Of a DNA stretch of 64,000 bases, positions 1 to 11,650 are shown one piece after another. The DNA comes from Ctenosaura bakeri (lineage: Eukaryota; Chordata; Lepidosauria; Squamata; Iguanidae), in assembly GCA_948474755.1 (NCBI GenBank), contig CAOLHI010000357.1, forward strand, positions 1-64,000, written 5' to 3'. The notes beneath the pieces were generated by a model, which did no database searches, was not told where the DNA came from, and worked only from the letters and a program-made list of their open reading frames with translations. Made by a program: the position numbers and the translations under genes. Numbering within the stretch: the first letter of the stretch is position 1; each line of letters starts with the position of its first letter.

Positions 1-2379
1 TCACAAAATATATTGCTGATACTTACAGAACTTGGGACGCATAATTTTCTGTTCTAATCACAACCAGCAGAGGGTGCTTCCAGTACACAATTGTTAATTG
101 CACAGAAGAGCCAAAACTATCTATATACAGTTTTTGTTTTGCATTAAAAGGACTATTCATGTTCTCCACCCCACACCCAGACTTTTGTACTATCACTGAC
201 ATTGTGACAAATTTTAATTAGTTTAAGGTTGGGTCTACCAAATCTCCAGGCAAATCCTAAAGAAATGTGCCTGGAGAAGGTCCAGAGCCTCCCTCAGTCA
301 ACAGCAGTGTAGTCTGCAAATGAGCCCTAAAAGAACAAGCCTAGGAAAGCTTTGCCTTGGCTAAAAAGCTGTGTAATCCCCAGTGGGTCATAAAGGGATA
401 TACTGGAAGAATTTGCCTCATGTTTAGAGAACTATGCAGTCTTTGAACTAGGTGGCTCAAAGGCCTCGAAACTTCCCATTGTGCTTTCAAGTTCCCTACA
501 GTGGGATGAGGCAAGGAAGTGCCCTAATGCTGGAGGGAAGGACAAGTCCATGCTCTTTCTTTAAATAAAAGAACTGCGTGCACTCTTGGAAGAAAGAGGG
601 GGAAAGAGTTTCCCATTTTGTACAGTGCGCCATGCTCTTAACCGAAAGAACATAACGTTGACATCAGTCCCTGAACTGGAGTCTGAACGCCTTTCCAAGG
701 AGAATATCAAATACAGAGGGAGGCAGAGACAGTTTCTTTAGCAAGAGGAACACATTCTTCTACAACACATCAATTCCATGGCAGAACTCTCTCTCTTTTT
801 AGGAGAAATAAAAAAGGAAAAAAATGGGCTCCGCTCATTAGTCTAACAATGTATACATCACATGTGCTGGAGGGTTAATGCAATAACCTCATACTTTTAG
901 AAGGACATGAGTGTCAGATATGGTAATAATGAGCATAAAGAAATAAAATAAGCAGAAAGAAAGAAAAAACATAAAAGAGACTTACTAAATACTAATTCTG
1001 CATAATGGCCAATAACTTACCAAGTCCAATTTAATTAAAAGAAAATTCTTCCCTTGTTGCATTAAAACACAGAGCTTGGAACAGATTCTTTCCTCCCTTC
1101 TCCTCCCTATTTGTTGCAGCAGGCGAATGTCAAATAAAGGGCTATTAATAAGCAGGAAAACACACATCTAAATACAAAGGAATATATATCCTTTGGCTTT
1201 TCCTGCCATTAAAGAACTGTCATAACTGAACCCCCAACAACCTAATCTGTTTTTATTGGCATTTAGAGTACTTCTAAAAATATGGTATGATTCTTGATTT
1301 GATTTTCTGCAACACTTTTTCAGTTTTGGAACAATGACAAAAGGCTTATTAGAGGGATAAATGAGAGATTCTGTGAATGACTCAGCTGGTGACAGAGACA
1401 AGATTAGGCTCTTTGGAGAAATTTAGATCTGAGTCTTTGCTTAATTAGAAAATTTATGGCAAAGAGACAAAGAGAAACTTCGAAAAGGAAAGACTTTCAA
1501 CTTCAGAATGCCAAGATGTGCCTTCTGCTTGAGATCTGCTTGAGTCTAGAATAGAGCTATCAAACTTGGCAACAGGCCATAACTCAGAGTTAAAGAAAGG
1601 TGGCAGCTTGGTGATGGAGAAAATGTTTTCCACACAGGAAAAGTCTGAGATTCCATATTTGGCAATTCAAGATAGGTTTGGTAAAGACCTCTGCCACTGC
1701 AAGCAATAGTGATCTAGATCCTAGATGGACCAAGTATCTGATATGGAATAAAGCAACTTCCTACTTCCCAACCACCTCAAAAATGAATTCCTCTGTACAA
1801 TACAATTCCCAAGAAATCATATTCCTATTGAACTCCAGCTGCTAGTTCAAAACACAGAGCTGGCTTTCGATTGCCAATACAGCGGTGATTGTTTTTCACA
1901 AGACGGATTACACTTTCACCAACCAGCTGCTTGTTCAGGATAGTTGTCTATAACAATAAACAATTGATTTTTCCCCTTAATTATTTCCATTATTTATAAG
2001 CCACCTTTCTAAAACGTGGCTATCAGCATAAGTGAACACGTTTAGAACAAGCTCAGCCCTGCACGGGACTTTACACAACTCTAGATGTCACCCATCCTGA
2101 TTTTATATGGTCAATACAAGCACTCTCCCCTTTTCCATCGAATGGTACCGGGACATCTTACAAAACAGAATTAACCACATTCTTCTAACATGTCCAGAAC
2201 ATTACAATTTTTTGTAATGTATAAAAAATGTTGGTACTTATGAATTACTCTAGTAAAATGAATGATTAAAACGCCAGAGCCAAAATTTGCTTCTAAAATA
2301 ATAAAATATTTAAATACCATGCTTGAGGCCCTTCATTTATAGAAACAAAGACAGTTTTCCCTGTTATGTTAACAGAAGT
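1..2379. other. KALRN intron, no recognised feature
   Basis: This is AT-rich sequence inside the intron below the exon at 14224-14454. It has no splice-bounded open frame and I recognise no repeat in it. The next downstream kalirin exon was looked for here on the minus strand and not seen. Confidence 0.6.
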
Positions 2380-2391
2380 AGAGTCAACCCA

Positions 2392-2596
2392 GAAAGCCAG
2401 CATGGCATAGTAGTTTGAGTGTTAGACTACAACTCTGAAGACAAGGATTTGAATCCTTGCTCAGACATGCAAACTCACTGGGTGGCCTCGGACAAATCAC
2501 ACTCTCTCAGCCTCCAAATCTTGCCAAGAAAACTCCATGGTAAGTTTGCCTTAGTGTCACCATAAGTCAGAAACAACTTAAAAGCACACAACAAGA
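2392..2596 (+). repeat. tRNA-headed SINE (MIR-like squamate type) with 12-bp TSD
   Basis: A tRNA-like head has an A-box-like stretch near 2402-2420 and a B-box-like GGATTTGAATCC near 2446. It is followed by a MIR-like core (ACTCACTGGGTGGCC...CAAATCACACTCTCTCAGCCTC) and the tail ending AAAGCACACAACAAG. The 12-base sequence AGAGTCAACCCA is repeated perfectly at 2380-2391 and 2597-2608, so this is a complete retroposed copy. Three related copies lie at 27.75, 28.14 and 53.93 kb. Confidence 0.85.
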
Positions 2597-3137
2597 AGAG
2601 TCAACCCATTCAAGAATGGATCAGAATTTCTTCAGACATGAATAACATCATATGGGTCATCATGATAAGGAGGAAGGAAGGGTGGGTGTTGGTTTGGAAG
2701 CCTCATACCACCTTGGGCTATTTCTTCTTTCAGTTCACTGATGTTTACTGTGACTGCCAGCAGCTCCTTCATGGTCTCAAGCAGGACTCATATACTGTAC
2801 AGCACCTGCTATGCAGTTCTTTTAACCTCAGATGCCAGAGACATTCTGCACATAGTACATGTGTCCTGCCAGGTGAGATATGGTGCCTTTCCCTCTATAA
2901 GTTATTTAAATCACAACTGAATTAACATAACCCACCATGTATCTGCATAGCTTTTTTTTTCCTTGTTAGGTATTAACTAGCCACTAGCAGCAGATATCTT
3001 CTACTACAGCTTATGGTTTTAGTTTCTGTAATCTTGCCACTATTACAAGGATGCACCATAATACAGCTGATCTTTTCCTCTCCAACAGGAGAATGGACAG
3101 TCACTGTTAGAATGTCAGTAGCAGCTCAGATCACCAG

Positions 3138-3378
3138 GGAGCCCTGGTGGCACAGTGGTTAAATGCCAGTACTGCAAGCCACAAGGTTGTGAGTTTGATC
3201 CTGCCCAGCTCCAAGGTTGACTCAGCCTTTCATCCTTACACAGGTTGGTAAAATGAGTACCCAGCTTGTTGGGGGCATGTATAGAAATGTTACGAAATAC
3301 ATGCTTATTTGTAAGTTGTTCGCTGCCTCGATCCATATGGAGAGGCGGGATACAAATAAATAATAATTAATAATAATA
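3138..3378 (+). repeat. Sauria/ACA-type tRNA-derived SINE
   Basis: The head contains TGGCACAGTGGTTAAATGCC (A box region) and a B-box-like AGTTTGATCCTG. The body includes GGTTGGTAAAATGAGTACCC, which is typical of this saurian SINE class. The 3' end reads GCCTCGATCC...GAGAGGCGGGATA followed by AAT-type repeats; the same tail ends the L2-like LINE at 22371-22400. Flanking near-repeats AGATCACCAG (3128-3137) and AGATCACAAG (3379-3388) look like target duplications. Confidence 0.8.
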
Positions 3379-3388
3379 GATCACAAGA

Positions 3389-5412
3389 TCACAAGTGTCA
3401 GCCTACAGAAAGTTGAAAACAATCTCACCTCCACTCACAGGATTCCAGCCCATTTTGATAGAAATTATTAGTTTTCCAATACTCAGTCCATTAATTCTGG
3501 ACAATTTCAGCACTAAGCCCTATCATTCCATGTCCTTTAAAACCCAACAGAAAAATTAGCATTTAACTCACTGAATTTAAAAGAAAATGTTTGCATCAAC
3601 CAACAGACTTCATCCTCTTCACGACATTACCATTCTACAGTATTTTTTTCTCTCCAAACCTCACCCACTCCTCATTTATTTGTAATGAAAGGATGACAGT
3701 TTTGATATTCCCCAAATTCTATTACTAATTTGGGCAGGGACTTATCTCAATGATTAATTATCCCAAGGGACTTATCTCAGATGATTAATGTTAATATAAG
3801 TAAGCTGATAAAAGCTGCAAGATTTGAGAGATGGGAGGGCTTAAAGGAGAGTCAGTGGGGGAAGGCAAACATGATTAAAATGAATGTTATACCCAGAATT
3901 GTTTATGTTATTTGTGGAATTGCTCTATTTATATCTTGCAAGTGTTTTCAAAAACACTTGCTTAGCAGATTTGAGGAGGGGATCATCTCCTCCTAGAATT
4001 TTAATGAAAAGAATGCAAACTCCAGTTAAAGAGGGAGTATTTAGCCTTCCAGATATTCTTACATTGGGCATATCTGTTATCTTGTATTAATGTTTGGGTA
4101 TATCCACTTTAACTAACTAATCCACCATGGTTAACTTGGAGTCTTCATTTCTGGTACCTGTGTTCAAATGGACAGTATGTGGTTCTCATTTTATAATACA
4201 GATAAGTGTTTTGCCAACAATTTCAGCAGCTAGAACTGCACAGCAAATATTGTCTCATCAATTGCAATTTGACCCATACGCTTGTGCCAAATTGGCTTTA
4301 TGGGGAATCTAGATTTGAAAACTGAGAAGTAAACATTTTTATGAAAGGTATGGACTGACATTGGGATTATTACCTTAAATCAGATACTCTGGATCATCAA
4401 AGCAAGCTATGAAGCATCTGATTCTGTGTGTATGAATTTGAATACTTCAGTTGTCAACACAGAACTTAGCTGCTCTAATGGAGATCCTACACTGGAGGAG
4501 GAAATGTTCATGCCATAGCCAATTTGGCTCCTATCAGCATGTTTTGCCTGACCCAACAGCTAAATTCATATTAACCTGATAATATAGAGACTTGGGAGGA
4601 ACTTATCATACTCTTTACACAAAGGGACTTTGAACTTTGTATAGACGGACACAAATTTGACTTTTGAAGCAGAGTGCTTTGTGAGGACCACATGTTACTG
4701 CCTTTCTTTTACTATGTTTATTGCCACTTTGTTTATGGCTATTGGGTGTGTGGCCTATTTCTATAATCTACAGGCACTTCTTCCATACTGTCAGAAAGCA
4801 CCATGCAGGCTTTTGTAGTTTTAAATTTGTCCCTTCTCTTCCCATTCTTTGCCTTCTTACCTTTTTGCTGCCTTTACCTGATGAAGAAGCCTGTGAGCTT
4901 CAAAAGCTAGCACAATGACTTCTCTGCTTTTGTAGCTGGACTAACAAAGAACTGCTTTTCAGGCTAGGTGATAGAAAAAGAAGGGTGTTTGGAAATGCCA
5001 AAACTCTAGCCAGGTGCTGAGGCCATGTGGTATTCAGTTCAATTCTGCTTCAAAATGAAGATCTGCAGAATGAATGAATTAGGTACCGGCAGATGTTGCA
5101 CTTATTGGATTACATCTGATCGCTATTTCTGAAAACATAAAAGCTATTGTACTCAGATTTGTCTCTTGAAACAAACAGGTTCTGGAGTTAGTTTACAGCA
5201 CATGTAAAGAGAAATATGACAGTCTTTATAAATAAACAACATTGGAGGTAAGTAATCTTTTTCCTCTACTGGTAGATTCTTCCCTAAATGGCTAAAGCTA
5301 TGTTGGTCCAGAAGAAAAGGAACACTGAAATATGCAGTTGGGCAATACTTTTATTAGGACCAACCAAAATGTCACCAAATGTCACTTTCAAGTTGTGCAG
5401 GAGTCTTCATCA
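3389..5412. other. Intron with one short dispersed-repeat tail
   Basis: Mostly unremarkable AT-rich intron. At about 4875-4965 there is a dispersed-repeat tail (CCTGATGAAGAAGCC..., then AGCTGGACTAACAAAG) of a kind common in reptile genomes. It contains a CTGATGA box at 4878-4884 and a 5-bp GAAGC/GCTTC stem, as discussed in the findings. No coding frame is credible. Confidence 0.4.
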
Positions 5413-5512
5413 TCTTTTGGGAGTGCTTTAGTTGTGTATTGCAACTTGGCAGGGGGTTGGATTAGATGGCTCTTGTGGTCGCTTCCAACTCCACGATTCT
5501 ATGAACTGCGGT
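5413..5512 (+). repeat. CR1 LINE 3'-end fragment
   Basis: The segment GGCAGGGGGTTGGATTAGAT followed by GGCTCTTGTGGTCGCTTCCA and a CACGATTCTATGAA terminus is the conserved 3' UTR end of amniote CR1 LINEs. It is 5'-truncated, as CR1 copies usually are, and carries no coding sequence. Confidence 0.8.
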
Positions 5513-5746
5513 AGCATTTGCTGTAAAACTCAATGCAGAACTCATTTAAACAAGGGGGTAGAGCTGGTGAGTCCAACACTTTCCATAATCTGTTGAATCT
5601 ACAATTACAGTATACCCATGACAAGAGAGAGATTTATGATGGATTAGCTTTACCCTGCTTTAAATTCAGAGAATTTTCAGACATTATTATATCCATGATG
5701 CAGGAGATAATTTCTGTCTAGGATGAATGTCACATATACAATGCAG

Positions 5747-6052
5747 CAGGAGTGAGCAACTGCAGTGGATCCGGAAGCCAATTTGCTGCCACTCGAAGCC
5801 TCTGAGCACCTCACAGACTGTCTCCCCAAACCAGAAGTGGCCAGAGGTCCATGCCTGGTTTTGAAAAATGAGTATTGTTCATGTTAAATAATGTGTGTGT
5901 GGGTAAGGGAGGGAAAACTGCAAGCTATTTAAGAAGATGGCAGGCAATTCACCTTTTGGGGGGGCAGATAGTGGGTGGTCCAGGGAGTCTGGAAGAGTCA
6001 AAGGGTGGAAAAGCTCATATGTAGTGCCAGGGTTGCACTTAGCTCACTCCTG
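5747..6052. mobile_element. hAT-like MITE (about 306 bp)
   Basis: The left end CAGGAGTGAGCAACTGCAGT and the right end TTAGCTCACTCCTG are inverted repeats of the CAGGGGTG-type used by hAT elements. The candidate 8-bp target duplications (5739-5746 and 6053-6060) match poorly, so the family is likely but the exact borders are not settled. No coding sequence. Confidence 0.5.
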
Positions 6053-7522
6053 CAGTATTCATATACAATACATGTAAGTGTAGCTTATTATGGTGGGTTA
6101 CAACACTGAAAATTCTATCAAGAACCTTCCTTCTTCAATGTGCCCTTCTCTACCTAGCAACTTTTCTCAAAATATGCATGAACTGGATTTGCAAAGCCCT
6201 CTTTCTAAAAAGTCCAAGAGCTAATCCAGGAGCTATTACAAATCATGTTTTAATCATACTTTGCTTGCACTCCCCTCTCTTCATCTGCCACAGTGATTAG
6301 AAATCTACCTCTTCTGTATAATCATCCAAGATCCTGTAAAGAAAAGAGCGCACAACCTGTTTTCTCTTTGAGGGGAAGTACAACCTGGCATACCTATCAA
6401 AACCCCTTTTTCTTAGCACAAGTAAATTAGAAAAGTTAAGTTCAGCAGCAATTACAACTCTTAAATCATCTTTTTCATGCTCTTGCCAACATCAAACTGA
6501 AAAACTCTCTTAAAGTCAGCATGAAGGCAGATTTCATTCATAAGTGGGAAATCCAATCTGCAAGATTTTTGCTTTCTTATATTCATTCATTTATAAAACA
6601 CATGCCTATTGAGAAAAATGCCCCACAGAGCTTATTAGGACATTTTCTCAGGTAAATTCACATAGTACTACAAGTTAAATATCAGAATTTTATGAGATGT
6701 TGCTGTTGACTTCAGACAAACCATCCTATACCTAGGCCATAGCATGAAATGGCTAGTGGACCCTCATATGCCATCTAATCCAACATCCAGTTTGATATGG
6801 TAAATGCAGAGTTATCCCCTACAAATGATTCCCTAGACTGTAGTTGGGCCTTTTGAAGAAGGCATAAAAACAGATACACCAGTAATAGTTCCACTGTCAA
6901 GCTACTCTTATCGCCAAGAGGATTTTCCTAATATTAAACCCCCTGAATTCCACAAAAACTTTCTACTGAAAGGATTGCAGGTTGGTCAATCTTATCACCA
7001 CATCATAATTGCTATTTTACCAAGCTATTTTTTATTACCTTTAAAAAAAAAAACTTTAAAAACTTTTTTATTACTTTTTTTTTTTTAAATGACCTTTTTA
7101 GCAACACTGAGATTTCCTACTACATCATCTCAAAGGACTATGAATACAAAGAATCAAAATATTTAAAAAATGGTCAAAATGGTTATTTCAGTGTTGAGAA
7201 ACCTCTATAAAAAGAATCCTAGATGTGTGAGAAAATTCACAATTTGTGATTTACTCTGCATGAAAAATGCATGTGGGCTTTTCCCCCCACAGAAATTGGG
7301 ATGTGCAGGAAATTTGTCTTCTGCAAAGAAATATTTTCTTTCAATGAACTGCAAATAGTCTTTCTCACAGCAGGGAGGAAAATTGTAAATTTATTCTTTC
7401 TTGATTGCAAGAACAAAATTTACAAAGATTTAAATCTATATTCAAAACTGGTTCATGTTGTGCTTTTAAACATTCAAATTATTTTAAAAACATCTTGAAA
7501 CTCTTACAAGTGTTTTATAAAG

Positions 7523-7642
7523 CAGGGCTCGTTATTATGTGGCCATCCAGATATTATTGGATGGCATCCTAGCGAGCATAACCAATGATGATGGGAATTA
7601 AAATCTAATGACACCTAGACAACCACAAATTTCTCATCCCTG
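7523..7642. mobile_element. hAT-type MITE, about 120 bp
   Basis: The ends CAGGGCTCGTTATTATGTGG and (inverted) CAGGGATGAGAAATTTGTGG are terminal inverted repeats of the very common squamate hAT MITE whose interior reads GGCCATCCAGATATTATTGG. The flanks TTATAAAG (7515-7522) and CTGTAAAA (7643-7650) agree at 5 of 8 positions with the rest transitions, as expected of an old 8-bp target duplication. Confidence 0.65.
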
Positions 7643-8040
7643 CTGTAAAAGTCACTATTTTTATCCTCCTATTCCATGTAGGAGCCAAGAATGGCTTGCT
7701 TATGACCACCCTAGTAAGTTAATAGCAGAGCAATATTATAATGGAGGATATCTTGACTCATTTGGCTCAGTTTCTTAGCTACTATGTCACATCAGCTTAT
7801 GATTCTAACTACTTTTGTGAACCTGTCCATCACTACCTTCTGAAGACTAAATGGACTGAAGCATTTGGTATTTGTTTTAATTCTGCTTAACTGCTGCTAC
7901 TTGTTTTATGTTACTTATAGACATGGTTTGTTTTCTTGATTGTCTCAATCATATTCAGTTCAATGTTCCTTAAAGACTCACTGTTTTACCACCACAGACT
8001 GATCCAATATCATGCATACCCTTGATTATTTCAACTACTT

Positions 8041-8110
8041 CTATCTATTGATTAAGAAACTAAGCCAGTACCATTCTATCTATTGATTAAGAAACTAAGC
8101 CAGTACCATT
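8041..8110. repeat. Perfect 35-bp tandem duplication
   Basis: The 35-base unit at 8041-8075, which starts CTATCTATTGATTAAG, is repeated without a single difference at 8076-8110. There are two copies only, not a satellite. Perfect identity suggests a recent event. Confidence 0.95.
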
Positions 8111-9454
8111 CCTTTTGGTAAACCCGTAATTTGTTGATTTGATACTTAATATCATCAACTATCCTACTGAAAACATTCTGGCAAGCAGAACACATACTGC
8201 TTCCTTCTACTCTAATGGGAGGGGATGCTCCAGTCATTATCCATGTTCTTACAACTCTGTCGTGGGAAAAGGGGAATGTCTAGAACTGTCAGTTGGGAAA
8301 GGGAATCACACATTTTAATGATGAAGTGGTTTCTTGTACAGCAAAATTTCAAGCCACATGTGGGTGGAAGAGCTATAAATAAACTGTTCATGTTCTTGCA
8401 TTTAAAAACAGAAATGAATTCTCTACCAGAGCGTATTATAATACTGTACAGTCCTGAAAGAGAAAGTCAAGAATACACAACAGGAAGTTTCTGTCTGCTT
8501 TACAGCTCTCATAATGGTTAGAAATGCTGCTGTGGGGCAGTTGGTGGCATCATATAAAGGCACAGAACTCTTTGTTCAGTGAATTTGTCACAGTAACATC
8601 TACCTCTCTGCGCTGACGCTCTTTTGTGCTGTACTGTTCTGAGACTGCAGCCAACATTGTTATGAGACTACTTTCCACCCACTTTCCAAGATGCTAGCTC
8701 CAAATGTTTAAAAAACTAATTCATATTCTTCCCAACATAACAATTAACATGATGTCTCTTAAAAGAAAGCCAGTTCTCTCACAAATTGGGAGTGCAGCAG
8801 AATTCTGAGTTAGCTAAACTTCCATCATTCATATATCTTTCTTTATATCCTTATTGGGACTTACATCTGCATTTGTATACTGATATTATGAAGGCCAAGA
8901 AATTAGACTGGCTCTGTCTCTGGGAAGCTCTGTGTCAACAGAGGTCAGCCTAATAAATCTGACCTAATCTTGTAATGTTCTTAGGATATAATAGGGTAGG
9001 TAAATACATCTAAAAGGATATCATAAAATACATGGCCAGATCTCTCACAAGGCTGGGTGCCTTGGGTGGAAAGATAGGGGAGTGCCAAATTGCGAGCCAG
9101 CATGTTTGGCTAGTAATTTCATTGGTGTAGACAGGACACCTGATGCTTTCTCACCACGCTTCCACTGCCAACAGGTCACCCTTCACCTCTGTGCACCACT
9201 GCTGATCTGCTAAAGCTGCCCTCTGCCCTCCCATTACTGCTGAAGTTGCCCTTTGCTCTCCTTCATTGCACAGCCACTTGCCTCTCCCCATCCCCAGTGT
9301 TTACCCACCTGGCTAGGGTTTGTGCCATTCTTAAGGTTTTTACAGAAGCATATACAAGACACACTGTGGAAAGACTAAGTACATCATTAAGGGAACAAAC
9401 CTGAAGTAGAGCACTGACTGGTACAAGTTCTACAACAGTGCATGAACTAACCAA

Positions 9455-9507
9455 CTCTCTCTCTCTCTCTCTCTCTCTCCACACACACACACACACACAC
9501 GCACACA
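9455..9507. repeat. Compound (CT)n(CA)n microsatellite
   Basis: About 26 bases of CT repeats pass directly into about 27 bases of CA repeats. This is likely polymorphic. A minus-strand open frame over it is an artefact of the repeat. Confidence 0.97.
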
Positions 9508-11080
9508 ATTTTGTCATTTAAAACAATGGGGTTTAAAAATGCTTAACTTGTGCTGGATCATACCCATTTTTTTAAAAAAATACACCAGGTTCAGTGATCA
9601 GTCTTAATCAGATGCCAGTTCTTCAGATGTTGTTCACTGGATACAACATCAAACACTGCCCCTGAATTAAAAATCTACCTTTAAAAAAATGATCACCATC
9701 ACATCGCTGAATACACAGAAAAACAGCAAGAGTGATGACACCACAGTAATCAGAACTGCTTTAAAGCACAAAGTAATCTGTTCTGATTAACAGCTCTAGG
9801 GAGGAGAAAAGAATTACAGTTCCAGACTAATTTCAAATGAAACTTCAAATCAAATTATGCAAATGACAGGGCATGGTTAAAGAATAAGTCCTACAGAATA
9901 TCCTGAGGAAATACCATTACAAGAAAATGAAATTATTTAAAAACAGGGTTTTAAGGCATTATGCTGAGCTATATTTAAGTATCATTGTTTGAAGACCAGA
10001 ATAATTTTATTTCGTTTCCTTGAGACAGTGGAGTATTTAATCCTTATTAACTACTCAGCTTGACACAGCTAGTTACCTGTAAGATATTCTTGGACGAGTG
10101 CCTTGGAATATTCACTGTTGTGCTCAACGTAGACTTATTCTTTTTTCCTATATGGAACCATGGATCTAAACACACCTTTTATGGAGTACAGTAAAACAAA
10201 ACCCTAGATTTTATGGATAGATGTTTCAATATGAAAGCCAGTTTTCAACTTACTGAGAAACAAACTGTAGCTTATACCAGTCGCTGTAGTAATTATGTAT
10301 TACACCTCATAACAGGAAACATAGTGCCTCTGTATTGGCAGATACAGAGCCAAAATGTAGCCATTGAGAAACAACCGTATAGAAATATGTTTGGATAGTC
10401 ATAAGATCTGTACAAGTACAAGACATTAAAAACTGATTCACAATAACATACACAAAAATTGACAACCCCCAACAAATTCAAATAATGTTCAAGGGAATGT
10501 TGAGGGAGAGATAATTAGATTTCCTGGCTTCTACTATCTTATTATAGTATGCCAAGAGGAGGTTACTGGCTTGCTAGAGGCTTGAACAGGAACCCTACTG
10601 TTAGCAGGTGAGGACTAAATAGTTTTCACATCCTGATTCTGAAAATGTAAAATCATGACAGCACATACTGTCAATATACTTTCACTGTGAGTCTACTAGC
10701 TTCTATTTGTGATCATTATTTCAGTATTACTGAATCTTAACCAGTATGTCAAGATTGTGGTTCAGTGACTTTCTTTATTCTTGGAATGTCAAAGGAAAGA
10801 GTTGTATAACTTTCTGAGAGACTGTAGGTCTTCCCCCTGGAGTTCTCCCCAGCTTTTTACATATACTGGGATAGGCACACCAAATAGGAGCCATCATATT
10901 TATGGTCCCTCAAAGGAGATTTCTACACATACCTATACTTGGAGGAGAAGCAAAGAGATCTCTGTGACAATTTATTTAGATATAGTTCTGAACACTCAGC
11001 AGGAGACCTTTCAGACTAAGGATAGTGTTAGTGTACTGTCTACCATGCAGCACTGAGAGCCCCGACTAAACTGATCAAGA
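9508..11080. other. Intron, no recognised feature
   Basis: AT-rich sequence with short open frames in all phases and no family resemblance or splice-bounded exon. Confidence 0.5.
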
Positions 11081-11089
11081 CAGTTATTG

Positions 11090-11486
11090 CTATGGAGGAA
11101 CTTATACAACCGGCACCAGAGGGAGAAGGGGTCAGTGATAATTTCAGGGAATTAGATTTACCTTTGCCCATCAGCCTTTAGTCACTGAGAAGGCAAAAGA
11201 GGGCAGCTCAGAAGGAAACCATTTTGCTGAGATTGAGAAGACAGGACCCTGGTTAAGTGTACCTGTTCCCCTGCTATTTAAGTTTGTTGGGATGGCTTGC
11301 CTTCTGCTTGTGGCAAATTGCTATCCCAATTCCTTTCACTCTTGTACTCCTGTTTCTCTTGTTGGCTCAGTGTTCTACTGGATTGATAGCTCTGGATACT
11401 CCCTGCTACCCCACCTCCTTGGGAAGTACTGTCACATTCTTTCCCTTGCTGGTAGATAAGCACAAGGTGGGAGTTAAACTTTGACA
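11090..11486 (+). mobile_element. 5'-truncated LTR related to the solo LTRs at 25.4 and 56.3 kb
   Basis: The middle and end match the other two copies: the stretch around AAAAGAGGGCAGCTCAGAAGG, then CTGTTCCCCTGCTATTTAAG and TTGGGATGGCTTGCCTTCTG, ending GGGAGTTAAACTTTGACA at 11486 like the other copies' ..TCTGACA end. The TGTGATAGATGATGG start seen in the others is missing. TATTTAAG near 11275 could be the old TATA-type box. Confidence 0.6.
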
Positions 11487-11650
11487 AGTGGGGCAGTGAA
11501 TCCACTCCACGTTTTAGTCTAAACTTTAAAAAAGGCTACCCAAGGTGCTGAATCAGTTCACCAGACTGCACAATTTGTTGAAAGTCTGGACTCAAAGCCA
11601 GAACAGATTTATCACCTCAGTGATACTGGACTCATCAGCCACCCCTGAAT
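11487..11650. mobile_element. Possible copy of the MITE seen at 57.2 kb
   Basis: It shares the internal motif TTTTAGTCTAAACTTTAAA and a right end with CATCAGCCACC with the element at 57209-57387. It is diverged and abuts the LTR end directly, so its borders are uncertain. Confidence 0.3.

Noticed and set aside
2396..2470. tRNA gene
   Set aside because: A- and B-box-like sequences belong to a SINE head with target duplications; no cloverleaf can be supported.
9263..9517. Minus-strand open frame with Cys-Val and Arg-Glu runs
   Set aside because: Created by the CT/CA microsatellite.
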